Shown: positions 11,921 through 24,773, counted from the first letter of the stretch. The stretch is 64,000 bases of DNA from Brasenia schreberi (GCA_036023115.1 JAYKKT010000064.1:6066001-6130000), one strand, 5' to 3'. The notes: generated by a model from the sequence alone, not told the origin. Translations and numbers: made by a program.

Positions 11921-13310
11921 ACAGATCATCACCACTTGAGTCGACCCTCTGTTACAAACATTTAAAATGATAACACGAAGATGCGAAACTGAAATTGGTA
12001 GCGTTCAACATGATCCAATTGAAAGATGTGTTTTCGTGTTCACTCAAGGTAACATTTAGAACGATCAGGTTGTAATTTGATTGACTTGATGCTGACCCGA
12101 ACACGAAACAGTACAACCATGAACAAAACTCGTTAAACAGAGCGTTCCGCTCTATTGTAGGAATGGAAATGGATCGGATTCAGATCAAGTATAGTTACAG
12201 TAAGTCCGAATAATGAGATTAGGAGTAAAAAAATAAAAGATCAAAACCATATCTGCAAGATGTGGGTATCAGATACCGTCGGATGTATTTGTTATCCAGA
12301 GGATATATATAAGAACAAATCTGAATCTGATTTTCATTTGGATATGGTTTTGGATATAGATCAGACTTGCATATCGTATTGAATATTAGTCCAAATCCAC
12401 TGAAATCCCCAGGTATGGAGCTTTTTCTTATTCTTTTTTGGTAAAACGGAGAGGCAGAAGCCAATGCACACTCTGGGTATTGAACTCATGACCTTAATTT
12501 GTTAGACGGTCTCGCCCCTAGCTAGGCGAGCTTTACAAACTATAATAAATGCTTTTATTATAATACCAATGTTGGATGAAAAGGGAAAATAAGTCGACAT
12601 AGTGCTTCTGGGGAGAAAATGACAAACCCGATGTCAACGGGTCAGATCCAAACTAGCAACCAAAACCGAATATGATTAGCAGATTTGGATTCATATTTTT
12701 TTCAATTGCTGGCACTTCGAACCAGATTAGGTTATCGCCATATAAGATACATCACCGTCTTGTAAACGAGTTGAATATAGCTTTAGAATCTCATAGTTCA
12801 ACATGAGTCGATCTAGATCCAATTATGTAAGATCTGAATGAGTTGGATCGTGTGGTGCTACGCCCCGATGCATTGAGATTACTGATGGATCTACATTGTG
12901 CCAACTTCGTACATGTACTAATACAAATGAGGACACGACACGAGGGAAAAGTTTCCATGCTAAAAGAGTGGTTGGATGTTCTACCTCATCAGCTTTGATT
13001 TATATCACCTGGACACTTCCTTACCCTAGTGTCATCCCGTCGTGTCATGTTTATGCATAAGAAACCTGGAGCCATTAGGGAGTGTTTGATTAGAAGGTCT
13101 GAAATGCAGAATTAGAGTTATAGTTTCATTTTTTGGCATAATCAAATGCAAGGTTTTGTGTACAATAAAAAAAACTAGATCGTATGATCCTTCCATTTAT
13201 ATGATTATGAAACGTATAAATAGCATGTCCCTAAGATTAGCCTAGTGAAACTGGAGTTTCACTTTCGTAACCTCGATCTCTTAATCAAACCTTCACTCAA
13301 GACAGGAGAC
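11921..13310. other. Gene-free stretch
   Basis: Apart from the SINE remnant at 12.45-12.54 kb I see no coding region, RNA gene or recognisable transposon. Short open frames here lack domain character. Confidence 0.6.
12450..12541 (-). mobile_element. tRNA-derived SINE remnant
   Basis: On the minus strand a tRNA-like head is visible: box A-like AGCTCGCCTAGCTAGG followed by box B-like GGTCATGAGTTCAATACCC, spaced as in tRNA-derived SINEs. A similar box B and following sequence occur at 26.2 kb and near 19.7 kb. No poly-A tail or target-site duplication was identified. Confidence 0.5.
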
Positions 13311-13314
13311 GAGA

Positions 13315-13626
<312 letters not shown>

Positions 13627-14240
13627 CATTATGCCAAGACTCTTAAAACTTTCTAATGGTACTCATGTCCCCAACACTAAAGGGTAGGCATAAGTATGTA
13701 TGTGCCACTAATTTTCACGATGTGGGGGGAGAGAGACAGAGAGAGATTTTAACCACTTTCTTCCTTAATCAAAGCAGAGATACAAGGATGTGTTTTCAAT
13801 AGAGTATGTGTCAAGAAGTATCTCAAGCCAAGTATGGTTTTTTCCATTGATATTTCAAATTTCAGATGGGGCAGACCCGCCTCACCTCTATGTAAATCCT
13901 CCACCGGCTGTGGTGGCACTGAGAACTTTCTCTAGAGAACTCCTTGAAACAAATATGGCTCTTATGGTCGGAAAATATGGGAGGTTAGATGGTGATCAAT
14001 GGGAGTTGCGATTCTGTGCTTAGTATTCATGCCAAAGATCATGTATGATATGCTATGATACCTACCGCTAGACTTCACATTACATTTTCTGAAAAAAATA
14101 TCAAAAGAAAATCCCTTCAAGTCTCTACAATATGAAATATGGTATACACTCATTCGTGTGATTGGTGTAGTGACATAAGAGAGGAGGAAGTGCTTGAGTT
14201 TTGGTGTGAAGCTCATGAGTCTAGTTCTTGTGACCCACCT

Positions 14241-14568
14241 CTTCTCGCATTGGCATTGGTGTTGGTGTTTTTGACAAAAAATTGGCAATCATGGATTCCG
14301 AGTTTGATGTATAATGAAACTTATAACTACAAGCACCAAAAATCAAGATCTTGTTCACCTCTTCTGGCATTGGTATTTTTGACAAAAAATTGGCCATGAT
14401 GGATTCCGAGTTTGATGTATAATGAAACTTATAACTACGAGCACCAAAAAATCAAGATCTTGCTTGTGGCATTAGTATTTTTGACAAAAAAATGAAAGAT
14501 GATGGGTTCCGAGTTTGATGTATAATGAAACTTACAACTACAAGCACCAAAAATCAAGATCTTGTTCT
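14241..14568. repeat. Three tandem copies of a ~105-120 bp unit
   Basis: Units start near 14241, 14361 and 14466. Each holds a TTTTTGACAAAAAA stretch, then GGATTCCGAGTTTGATGTAT (third copy GGGTTCC), AATGAAACTTA, and CACCAAAAAATCAAGATCTTG. The units differ by few substitutions. No coding function is evident. Confidence 0.88.
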
Positions 14569-14733
14569 CTTGAAACCGCGAATCACACACACCCTAAAAG
14601 ACCGGCCCGTTTGCGTCAAGGAACTCATCGCATAAGGTGTTTGAAGATGTGAAACCCATTTTTCCACAAAATAATCAGTTCAAGGAAGGAACTCACAAAT
14701 TCAAATAGGAGGACGGGGAGATAGTAATGTCAC

Positions 14734-14916
14734 AACTTTACGTGGCCTTTCATGGAGCATCAGGCACAAGTTCGTGAAGATCTGTAACAAGAAGTTCCTT
14801 GAGACAAACAACCAGTCACGGATTGTCGAGGAAGTCCCTTAGGGTGGAGTCAAGTATGTGTTATTGCACATGGATTCAACCGTGGGTTATACGGTATCGG
14901 TTAATCTTCTGAATTA
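14734..14916 (+). other. Coding-like remnant, unidentified
   Basis: One frame reads with gene-like composition (RHKFVKICNKKFLE ... VKYVLLHMDSTVGYTVSVNL), interrupted by one TAG at about 14849. A second short coding-like piece lies at about 13864-14022 (VVALRTFSRELLETNMALM). I do not recognise the family. They may be exons of a decayed gene split by the tandem repeats, or chance. Confidence 0.3.
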
Positions 14917-15169
14917 AGGGCAGGGAAACCACCTTGGCTCAGATGTGACTGACTGACTGACTGCCAAGGATGTGGAGGATGAGCCATGTTGGCTCTAAAC
15001 GAGTTCCCGAAAGATTGGCTTAGAATTCACATTCGTTTGACAGGAAGTAATTTGTCTGGTTGACAGCAGCGCCCTTCATTCAGACTGTCCCTTGTAGGTG
15101 TAGATTGACTTGTCTTTTCCATTGGTATTGCTTAGAGAGAGAAATTAGGCAATGCTTACGTTCATTCAT

Positions 15170-15395
15170 GCTTAAAAATTGTCAAAGATCTCAATCGTTC
15201 AAATTCAAATTTTAAAAACAAAAAATTATTGGTACTTTTATAAGTACATTAAATGCATTGGATATCATTTGCTTCTTTATTTAAAGATTTCAACAATTGA
15301 TCTTAAAAATGGAATAGTTGAGATCTTTAAGAAAATTAGAGTATGGATGAGTGTGTGCATAAACTATGCTCTCCATTATATATATATATATGTTT
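15170..15395. mobile_element. Fold-back MITE of the microsatellite-anchored family
   Basis: Left part carries CAAAGATCTCAATCGTTC, right part GGAATAGTTGAGATCTTTAAG, GTGTGTGCATAAACTATG and a (TA)n tract (15376-15391). Left and right halves are roughly complementary. Confidence 0.6.
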
Positions 15396-15486
15396 ATCTG
15401 TACGTATATTTTGAACAAACTTAAATTTGAATAATGTAATAAACTTTTCTATGTGTGTATAGATATACATATACATTTGTCTCACA

Positions 15487-15721
15487 TATATGCTAGCAAT
15501 GTTAAATGCTAGTATGTTAAAACAAATCTCAATCATCCAATTTCAAAGATGAATAATTGATATTTGAATTCAGAAGCAAAAGAGTTGTTTCTAATTAATT
15601 ACACTTACACAAAGTCAAGTATATTTTTTATTTTTAAAATTCAAATCTCCATCACTTAACTTTCAAATTGAACGATTGAAATTTGTTTGAATAGGCTAGC
15701 ATATAACATTGTTAGCATATA
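15487..15721. mobile_element. MITE with long terminal inverted repeats
   Basis: A 235-bp element. The left end TATATGCTAGCAATGTTA matches the reverse complement of the right end (TATATGCTAACAATGTTA), and inverted homology continues inward with gaps through AAACAAATYTCAATC. No coding capacity. The start of a similar sequence is seen near 59,003 (TATATGTTAGCACACTTTAA). Confidence 0.7.
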
Positions 15722-15740
15722 TCAAGCTTTTTATACATAT

Positions 15741-16015
15741 ACATATATATATATAAGAGAGAAAATATAGTTTATGCACACACTCAGCTCAAACTCACTT
15801 ATCATCTCAATCATTCAATCTTTAAGATAAAAGGTCTAAGATGATAAAGTAAAAAGTATTTAATACACATAAAAGTATAACAATACTTTTCATGTTTTAA
15901 ATTCAAATCTTTTCTATTAATCATACAAAGCAATGAAAATATTTAAGTAGTTTAAACAAGGATGGTTGAATATGCGCATTTACAATTTTTTCGTTCTGAT
16001 ATAGATATATAGATA
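15741..16015. mobile_element. Fold-back MITE of the microsatellite-anchored family
   Basis: Starts in (TA)n plus GAGAG, then AAATATAGTTTATGCACACA; the middle contains TTAAATTCAAATCTTTTCTA; it ends near ATGCGCATTTACAA and a short TA/GATA tract. Same layout as the copies at 24.7-25.3 kb. Confidence 0.65.
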
Positions 16016-16129
16016 CGTGTGTGTCAAAGTGTCTTATCCCCATACCTAAGCCCGAACCTAGTTGGGTCCATTAGCCGGGACATGTTAGAACTGGTCAAAA
16101 GTATAACAACGTTAATAATTTTTTGTGGT

Positions 16130-16245
16130 TATAAAGGAATGCCAAAGCATAACACACACGCATGCACCACCCTGGGAGTCGAACTCCTCACCAGCAGCAA
16201 GGTAGTTGGAACGCCCTACCAGCTAAGCTAACAATTCGGGTCTTA
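16130..16245 (-). mobile_element. tRNA-derived SINE
   Basis: On the minus strand the head reads GTTAGCTTAGCTGGTAGGGC (box A-like) and GAGTTCGACTCCCAGG (box B-like), at tRNA-like spacing, followed by a non-tRNA body. A second tRNA-like head on the same strand lies at about 16,540-16,605 (CAGCTCACCTGGCTAGG). It could be a decayed tRNA gene, but I see no tRNA cloverleaf pairing good enough to call one. Confidence 0.6.
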
Positions 16246-16674
16246 AACACGTTCTTCCTGCTGATCATTTTTCAAAACCCAGCCCAAAACCCAGACCTGA
16301 CCTGATGGAGGTCGGGTTAAACTCCGACCCATACCCAGATATTATGGGTCAGGTTGCTGGGTCGGGTCTACAATCGCCACCGCTAGTTAACTTGGAAGAG
16401 CAACATTTGGCTCGAGTACGAATTCGCATAGCCACATTGGTCCCAGGCATGTCTTTAGTTGCATGCCGCTATTTAAAATTGAACTGAACCAAGCACAAAC
16501 AGAAATTGGGGACCCGAAGCCACAAGCACGGCCCGGGAACCCAAAACTCACGATCTTGGACTTGTGAGTCGACCCCCTAGCCAGGTGAGCTGGTGCTCTT
16601 TGTGGATCTAAATGGTGTTAATACCAATGTAATTACGTAGGATATCTTCAATGTCCAAACCAGTAGCGGTGTCA

Positions 16675-17095
16675 TGATCAGAACCGAATCAAACTGAAAT
16701 AATGGTTTGGTTTTGGTTTGGTTCTGAACTGTGGTTCCACTTATATTAGGGTTTGGAAAAATACAAATTATTTTGATCTACAGCCCATATTTTATATGTA
16801 TATAAGATTATAAGCTCATATAATAAACTTACAAACTTATTAGAATTTATATAACCAGATTTTATATGTATATGAGATTATAAAACTCATATATATAATT
16901 ATATACTTACAAGGATTTATATCTATATAAGTATTTATATAATGGTTTGTTTTGGTTTTATTGTTCGGGTTCCAACATTGGAACCGCGACACAAACCTTC
17001 AATTTCTTTTTTTATTAGGACCGAACTGAACCAAATTTCTCTACATCTACAATTAAACTAAACCATCAGTTTGGTTCGGGTACGATGACTTGATT
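16675..17095. repeat. GGTTCGG-type dispersed repeat
   Basis: AT-rich interior between arms rich in AACCGAA / GGTTTGGTTC motifs (about 16,690-16,750 and 16,960-17,085). Composition matches the family with recognisable ends at 18.75, 21.3 and 57.9 kb, but I could not define the termini here. Confidence 0.45.
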
Positions 17096-17568
17096 CGATT
17101 CTGGAGGTTTCTTGAATGCCCCTACTCAGTCAAGGATCTTCATTGGGTCAAGGTGGGGGCAGGGCGGCCACCCCACCTAAAATTCAGAAAACCAATGAAA
17201 AAGTTACAGGAGACTATTGCGTCCATGGCCGCTATACATAATTCTCCCCACCTTAAATGGTCGAATAGAAGGTTCATCCCAAATCCAATCCTGCAGTGCC
17301 CCTACCAAACGGGTATGAGTTAAACGATCATATTTGGTTGACTACTTATATGGACTCTAGGCAGATATTGGATGTATCCGAACTAAGCTGTAAAAAACAT
17401 TTACATAATTTTCATTTACATTGCAATTTTTGTATTACATACAATTATATTTTTATAATTTTTATTTAATATATCATATGTATTACATACAAAGTAATTC
17501 AAATCTCCACCATCGATCTTAAAGATCGAATAGTAAAAATGTGTTAGAAAGATTATGCAACTACTTCT

Positions 17569-17570
<2 letters not shown>

Positions 17571-17635
<65 letters not shown>

Positions 17636-17928
17636 GACACACCTATCCATGTGGATATCTACTTAAACGTTTTTATCGGTTGATTGACACGATCAATAAT
17701 TAAGTTTTGAATTTAAAAAATAAAAAGTATTTTTGTAGAGTGAATTTAATGCACTCATATATGAATTTATTTTGTTTTATCACTTAAACAGTTGATAAAG
17801 TAAATTTGTCCATGAACCAATGTCCACATAAACTATGCTTTCTCTCTCTCCGTCTCTCTCTGTATAAGCATCTGAAGAACAGTTAAGATGATAAAGTAAA
17901 TATGAGCATGAATGATGTCTGCATGGAC

Positions 17929-17999
<71 letters not shown>

Positions 18000-18017
18000 A
18001 GAGAGAGAGAGAGAGAG
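17571..18017. repeat. Fold-back MITE between two microsatellites, with a palindromic (TC)n(TA)n(GA)n tract
   Basis: (TA)n at 17571-17632; MITE body (TATCCATGTGGATATCTACT ... GTCCACATAAACTATGC) to about 17,845; then TC tracts; a partial repeat of the right end (GATAAAGTAAAT ... TGCATGGACTA) to 17,930; then (TC)n 17931-17972, (TA)n to 17999 and (GA)n to 18017. The (TC)n and (GA)n arms are mutually complementary, so the last tract can fold into one long hairpin. Confidence 0.75.
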
Positions 18018-18478
18018 TAATATTGGTATATGTGTGAGTGTGCCTGTTCAGTTAAGAGCTGATGATCCAAGATGCACAAGCAAACTTCTTGGCAGCTTCC
18101 CGACTGAGCTTACACGAACTCTCTCCATGTTACGCTATGTGGAGAAAATCTCCAGGGCGATGCCAAAGCAACGCCATTTGCTTCATCAACTTGAATATGG
18201 CTGAAAATACACGAAATGGAAACCCGACACAAACCCGATCTGAAAAGGTTTGCTGGTCCCTTGACTTGCATCCAGCTAAAGTAATGCAAAAGGATATTAG
18301 AACATTCGTATCCAGATTGACTTGCCTTAGATACAAATGCAAAATTAAAGACACGAACATGACCTCAAACATGAAATTGCTGATATCATGACACCCGACC
18401 CAGACAGAACCTGAAATTCTATCTACAAGTCTGGCCAAAAGTAGCACAAAAATGTTTTCTACACTAATTGACCTGCTG

Positions 18479-19200
18479 GTCATACAAACACGAAATGACA
18501 CAACAAGAACACGATCCCGTATATGAACTCGCCCCTCCACTGAAGTGAGACATGCTGATGGACCTGACCTCTTTGTGATACAAACACAAAATGACACAAC
18601 AAGAACACGACCCCATGTATGAACTCGCTCCCCCTACTGAAGAGAGACATATTGATGGACCATGGACCATCATGTAACTGATCCAGATCCGATCCATGGA
18701 CATGATACAAACACAAAATGACACGATGACTCCAAACAAACATGAGCTTAGACTTGGCTGGTTTGGAACTCGATAGGTGGTTCTAACCGGAATAGAACCT
18801 GACTAGGAACTGGCTGGAGTTGGAACCAGTCAGATCAGACCCAAAACTTGGGACCACTTGCTTCGGTTTCAGTTCCACCTTTACTGGAACCAAAACCTGG
18901 TCAGAACTAGAATTGTCAGCTTCTAACTGCTAGTTTCATTTTTTCCAAAATTTCAACGACTTTTTTGGTTCCGGGTGGTTCAAGAGTCAAATCAAAACTG
19001 AAACATGAAACAACACTCCGAATTGGAACCGAACCCCACTAGTTCGGTTCCAAATCCTGGTTCCAGGAAATCCGAAACCAATGGTTCCGATTTACTTAAA
19101 ACCGGTCACATCTACATGAACTCGCTACCCCTGCCCAAAGAGAGAAATGTTGATGGACGATGGACCATCGGGTAACTGATCCAGATCCGATCCGATTCGT
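18479..19200. repeat. ~100-bp tandem repeats split by a MITE
   Basis: Units at about 18,479 and 18,578 share ATACAAACACRAAATGACAC, CAAGAACACGA, TATGAACTCGC, and GAGACAT before TGATGGACC. A third unit starts near 18,700 and is interrupted at 18,749; its remainder resumes at 19,114 (ACATGAACTCGC ... GATGGACGATGGACCATC). Confidence 0.75.
18749..19113. mobile_element. MITE of the GGTTCGG family
   Basis: Imperfect terminal inverted repeats (AGACTTGGCTGGTTT on the left; AGATGTGACCGGTTTT as complement of the right) enclose about 365 bp rich in GGTTC/GAACC. Flanking ACATGAGCT (18740-18748) and ACATGAACT (19114-19122) are an 8/9 target-site duplication. The insertion cleanly interrupts a tandem repeat unit, which supports the borders. 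Confidence 0.75.
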
Positions 19201-20129
19201 TCGCATGCTGGGTCTGGTGGTGAGTGCGCCACCGTTGTGGGGTTTTGAGGGAAATAATTTGAAGAACTGTTGCGAAGAATCTTTCTCTTTCACAAACAAC
19301 GTGATGATTGCAAAACAACATGCTTTTTGAAATCTTATGCACGGGCGTGGAGTTTAACGTCATCTTTGAAATGGCGTATCTAATGAATCATCGTGAATGA
19401 TTCGGTAATTAAAAGCTTTAAATTACATTTAACGTCCTTGATTGACTAACAACTCTAGGTAAACCCACCACCTTTTTCTCTCAGATTCTTCTTTCCCTCT
19501 TGAAGGATGACGTGATCGTACTCTCTTTTTTAGCGTCGTTAAGTTGCTTTTTTTTTCCTCCTCGAAAGGCGTCGTTAAGTTGCTTTAGCAAAAGTCCTTT
19601 GACCACGCACGTTAACGTGCTGGACTCAGCACCGTATAGCTCAGTAATGATGCATCTGATATTTTCCTTTTCCTTTTTTTGGTGAATGAAGAGGTGGAAG
19701 CCGGCTGCATGTCGGAGGCATCGAACCCGTAGAAGACACATGCATGTTCCACAATTCGATGTTTGAGATCAATAGTAAAATTTTGAATTAAAAGTATTGT
19801 TTTATTTTTGTACTTATCATGATTTCAAAGATCAAATGATAAAATGCTTTAGTAAACTCATGCAATTTAAACATTGTACTATTGATAGTTTAGAGAGAGA
19901 GAAGCATTGTATTATTACTATTTTAGAGAGAGAATATATATCGGTATATGTGTACGAGCAATATACACTCCTAGCCAAGTGAGCTATTGCTATTTATATA
20001 TAAATATATATATATATATATGAATTATTAAACCAAGTAAAACCAACACAAATAAGAGAAAAAATGAAATATATTAAAGCTGGTTGGATAGCAAGCTTAC
20101 GCTTTGAACGGTACTCAAATCCAACTATT

Positions 20130-20310
20130 CTTTCCTTTAATTTTTATGATACGGTCCGATACGGTAACAAATTGTTTCAAACAAAAAAAAATTGTGTATT
20201 GCATGATACAGACCGATACAGCCCAACAATCTATAGAGTGTGATCTTATACTATATACTGTATCGATCTTAGACTAATATGCGATGACATCATATCATAT
20301 CATATCGGCA
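20130..20310. repeat. GATACGG-rich repeat
   Basis: Short stretch with repeated GATACGG/GATACAG and CATATCATATC motifs. Comparable composition occurs in the insertion at 34.3-34.9 kb. Termini and class not determined. Confidence 0.4.
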
Positions 20311-20439
20311 TGAAATTTACAACCTTGCCCTACACACATGGAATCATGAATAATGTATTAGTTCTTTGTGGCACTCCTATTCATTAACATTGCATCAACT
20401 TGTGAGTCAATCACTAGCATTTGCACATGATAGGGCCAG

Positions 20440-20625
20440 GTGAAAGATTACATTGTGAAAATATTAAAAGAAGAAGAGGACGACCACAATAGTGTTGGAA
20501 AGAACAATAAAGAATGATCTAGTTTATGTTGAGTTAATTGTTAGCATTATACATGATAAGACTACGTGGAAACAAAGAATCCATATAGCCAACCTCATCT
20601 AGTATGGGAAAAGGCTTAGTTGTTG
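20440..20625 (+). mobile_element. RTE LINE fragment (3' end)
   Basis: Degenerate copy of the last ~180 bp of the RTE element: AAGAGGACGACCACAATAGT, AATAAAGAATGATCTAGTTT, AAAGAATCCATATAGCC, then AGTATGGGAAAAGGCTTAG and TTGTTG. No clear target-site duplication. Confidence 0.85.
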
Positions 20626-21320
20626 TATTTACTCGACGTTAGATGTGAAATGTTAGTATTTAACTTTAATGAACTGTAGGCATGTATTGAGTTAGTCTAA
20701 TTGGCTCGTGTTCATTTCGTAATTGGCTCAGTTCGAACACGTTAACGAGCCCATATGAGCGGGTTTTGAGTTGATTTAAGCACCGCGAATTAGGTCTTAC
20801 TCGGTGCATTCGACTCCATTACCGGCCCTAAATTCTCCCTTCCTTGGTAATCAGCATTTTATTTTTATCTTGATCATCTTTGTCATGGATCCCATGCATA
20901 ACTATGGGATGTTTAATTTGTCTAGCTGCTATGGGCCAACCTGATCTGTTCCCTTTGACATTAACCGGATCCGGGTCATATTCAGATCTGCACGACCGAA
21001 TCCTAATGCATTTTTTTTTTACGGCAACCACCAAATTTTGGATCCAACCCGACCCACATTCATCTGAGTCTGATATCTATTACCCTGGTATCCATTCAAA
21101 TCCTTAAGCAGTGGTGGATCTAAAAAGTTTTTCGAGATAAAAGTGAATAGTCCACGGTTTTACCATGGGTTCTCAATCATAACCAGTAATGGCCTTACAT
21201 TGAGCCGACGTGAGGCATCTACGCACACAACACACACACACATAGAAAAAAAAACTAGTGAAAAAGATATAGACCACGGTTGTATCCATGAGCTATGGTA
21301 CATAATATACAGCTTCGGCT

Positions 21321-21664
21321 AGACATGGCTGGTTTCAAACTGGCTTGGTTGTTCCAATCTAAACCTAATCGGGCCAAGAACCGACTGGAACTGGAACTAG
21401 TGAAACTGGGCATGAAACTGGAACTACCCCGTTCAGTTCTGGTCCACCTTTCACGAAACCAACCGAGCCAAAACCGGAATGGCTGTTCTAAACCACGGGT
21501 TTCATGTTTTTTTATTTAAAAATTGTAATGATTTTTTTCGGTTCTAAATGGTTTAGGCCTCAAACCAGAACCAGATCTGAAACTAGCCCCGTCCTGGTTT
21601 GGTTCCGGTTTCTAGTTCTAAGAAAACCATTATTGCATTCTGGTCGGTTCCAATTGCCATGTCT
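21321..21664. mobile_element. MITE of the GGTTCGG family
   Basis: Left end AGACATGGCTGGTTTCAAAC; the right end is the complement of AGACATGGCAATTGGAACC. The interior is rich in GGTTC/GAACC motifs with an A/T-rich centre. No convincing target-site duplication. No real coding capacity. Confidence 0.65.
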
Positions 21665-22284
21665 TGTTTCCGCCACCTTAAATAGTGGCCTCTGGATTAT
21701 AGCCTCTTACAGCACAACAGGCTACCCATTACACCGTTTGGGCACAAATGATAGCCCACGGATTAATCAGTGGACTCTTGTAGTAGCCCCCCTAGAACCA
21801 AATATGGATTATATCTAATTTTTTTATTTTTCAAACAAATTTTTATAGGACCCTAGTTCAGATTTCTCGTGCTGATGCGATGCTGGATCCAGTATCGCTC
21901 CAAAGTCATTAATTTGGCTTTTCTTAAGGGTCATCTAAAGCAAAAAAGCAAAAGCAAAAATGGCTGTGTAAAAAGAGCGTTCACCTAACAAAGCAGGTGG
22001 CAGGGAAGACTTTGCATGAGAGATACCTCCAAGAACGTGAAGGCGATGTCCCACACTGTCATACGATTTCATAATACACCTACCACCAAACAAGGGAAAA
22101 CAGCCAAGAAGCACATTTATTAAAACCATACCCACCGTCTACTCGTCCACCTTACAGAGGACCTCTTCTTTCTTTCTTTTTTTCTTTTTTTCTTACTTAA
22201 TACTCTTTTTTTCTCTTGTGTGTGCGACTTTCTCTCACTTACAAAGTCACTTTGTCACATATTTCAGCCTCATTCAACACAGGC

Positions 22285-22327
<43 letters not shown>

Positions 22328-23055
22328 TCATTTTGTGGATTGTGCGCAGAAGCAATGGTGTTGAATCGTTTTCAATGATCTGGACCATCGATTTTAAGAG
22401 ATCAAAACCCAATGACTAATTTGGTTAGTTAGACTCAATTATCAGTCTTAAATCTATGATATGACAACTAACTTTCACCTGTTAAAGATCTTTAAATGAA
22501 ATATTAATTAATAAATACTGTGAAAACGCACAAATACATACAGACAGGGAGGTTGACACGAAAGAACACCGTATTTAATTCCAAGAGACTGCTAATTGGG
22601 GACTACTCAAATGCCTCATCTGGCATGCCCGTATCATGTTGAGTGGTCTCTTTCTCTCTCTCATACACACACACATATATATATAACTTAGTGAGAGACG
22701 AGGAAGAAACAAAGTAGATAATAATAGAAAACAAGCATGCACTTGATGGAACACTAATATAAAGTGGGTATTGTATCATAGCTCACAGTATATATATATA
22801 TATATATATATTTATGTGAATATAGTCCATGTGCACATGCATTTATGCTTAAATATTCTCAAAGATCTCAACCTTTCCATTTTAAAGTTCAATAGTTGAA
22901 ATCTTTAAGCCAAAAAACAAATAGTATCATGTACATTTGTTACACCTGAAAAAAGTATAAGATAATTATCGTTCATGTTGTCAATCAAACGGTGTTGAAG
23001 ATGTTTAATCATGAATTGACTTAAGTATGAAATATTCTCTCTGTATATATGATTG
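22285..23055. repeat. Microsatellites and a fold-back MITE
   Basis: (TA)n(GA)n at 22,285-22,327; a second (TA)n at about 22,790-22,812 opens a MITE (ATAGTCCATGTGCACATGCA ... AAAGATCTCAACC ... GAATTGACTTAAGTATG) that ends at TCTCTCTGTATATAT near 23,050. Halves are inversely repeated, as in the copies at 24.7-25.3 kb. Confidence 0.6.
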
Positions 23056-23099
23056 TGGAAATTTTTTTGGGGGTGAGAAATTCGACTCATGTCAAATGT

Positions 23100-23640
23100 A
23101 GATCCGTCACTGGGTAAAGTCCCTCAAGCTGTAGCCTGTGTGTCAACCCCGGTGCGAGCAATGTTGTTGGCACTTAGGAGCCTATGCCCCAGGCTCGGCC
23201 TCCCTCGGCACGAGCAAGCCATACCTTTAGCTGGTAGAGGCAACTTCGAGAATGAATTAATTTAGAGCCCTTGCGGTACTCGTATTGTTCCATACAACAA
23301 CTTGATCATAAATTATGAAACAAGTAGTCAGAACAGGTTATGGTTTGCGTTAGTTTCGTATCATACACGAATGGGTGCACTAGGGTTGCACACAGTTCGG
23401 ACTCGGATCAGATTTTATAAGTAACTATTACACCAGACACCCGATATGGGCTCTTGAACGTATTCAAGACCCGGGGTTAGGTAAGGAGTAGAGTCCAATG
23501 GAGGCTTGGGAGCATTCCATAGAGGCGACGGACCCAGCATTGTGGAACTCTGCATCTAACCCCTAAACTTCTTGTAGGACTCGCAATATTGACCCAACCT
23601 GGTACTTGCCCTGACCCATACCCGATACATACAATACACA
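23100..23640. other. Gene-free stretch
   Basis: No gene. CCCGA-rich low-complexity sequence (23,400-23,630) resembles non-autonomous transposon termini seen elsewhere in the window, but I could not define ends. Confidence 0.45.
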
Positions 23641-23641
23641 C

Positions 23642-23643
<2 letters not shown>

Positions 23644-23706
<63 letters not shown>
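23644..23706. repeat. Long (TA)n microsatellite
   Basis: About 30 TA units followed by GAGAGA. Other long TA tracts in this interval: 17,571-17,632, 24,697-24,747, 25,274-25,314 and 25,708-25,757. Confidence 0.95.
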
Positions 23707-23709
<3 letters not shown>

Positions 23710-24685
23710 AGAGATGCATGTGTGTGCAAATATAACACATACAGAGAGAGAGAGTGAGACTTGATCCTAACCACCACTACACTCATACCTGACTATGCTT
23801 GTATCCAACCATTGCTTTTCGATGATACGAGTTTAATAAAGTTAGCTTTCATTATTTATTAAGTACCCTTATAACTTTTGAAATTATAATCATATTCTCA
23901 AAAACCAAATGTTGAACATGAATGAACATCATGTGGGTATATATATATATATATATATCCTACCCACTCATTGCTTTCTGTAACATGAGTGTCCATGCTT
24001 TCGCAGTGTAAAGTCAAACATAAGCAGGCATCATCAGTGGTGGACAAGATCCAATCACTATATATACATAGATAACCGATTTTACTCTTACACGTTGGGG
24101 AAAGGAGAACCTGAACCTATCCGCCCTGCTAAGGTTCGGGTTGGGGCCAGGTATAGGTATAACCATCCCTGACCAGACCCATTGCATCTCTAACTTCCTG
24201 GTTAGGCCTAAACTTATGCTTCAACTTGACCCGTTTATTTATCAAATGATCGACCCGAAACTAAAAGGAGTCGAATGTGACCTGAGTTCGGGTGGATCTC
24301 GGGTTATTGTGCACCCATCGAGTTTGGCGTTGACCTTGAACCAACCCTAGTCAATCGTGCCGTCCAGTCGGCATGGTTTGTTTAGCATAAAAAGCCATCG
24401 TTGCAGTAGTAGTAAGCCATAGTTGTTTGATTGGAAGAAACTTCAATATCTAACAAGTTATGCCGCTCATACAAGAAAGAAATGAAAGGTACGTGCCAAA
24501 TGTTTCGGTCATATAATGCGTGCAACCAATAACAACATGATCATTTACATATTACTTCAAACCACGATCACCAACCTGGCAAAATAATATATGGAGATGC
24601 TGTAGGGGTGGTTGATATGTGGTACCGCAAAAAAACTCTTTTCATATTTAAATAAAAGTGCTTTACTTGCTTGGCTTCAGGAATA

Positions 24686-24694
24686 CTCTCTCTC

Positions 24695-24773
<79 letters not shown>

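Noticed and set aside
16140..16235. Possible functional tRNA gene on the minus strand
   Set aside because: Boxes A and B are present, but acceptor and anticodon stems do not pair well enough and a non-tRNA body follows, as in a SINE.
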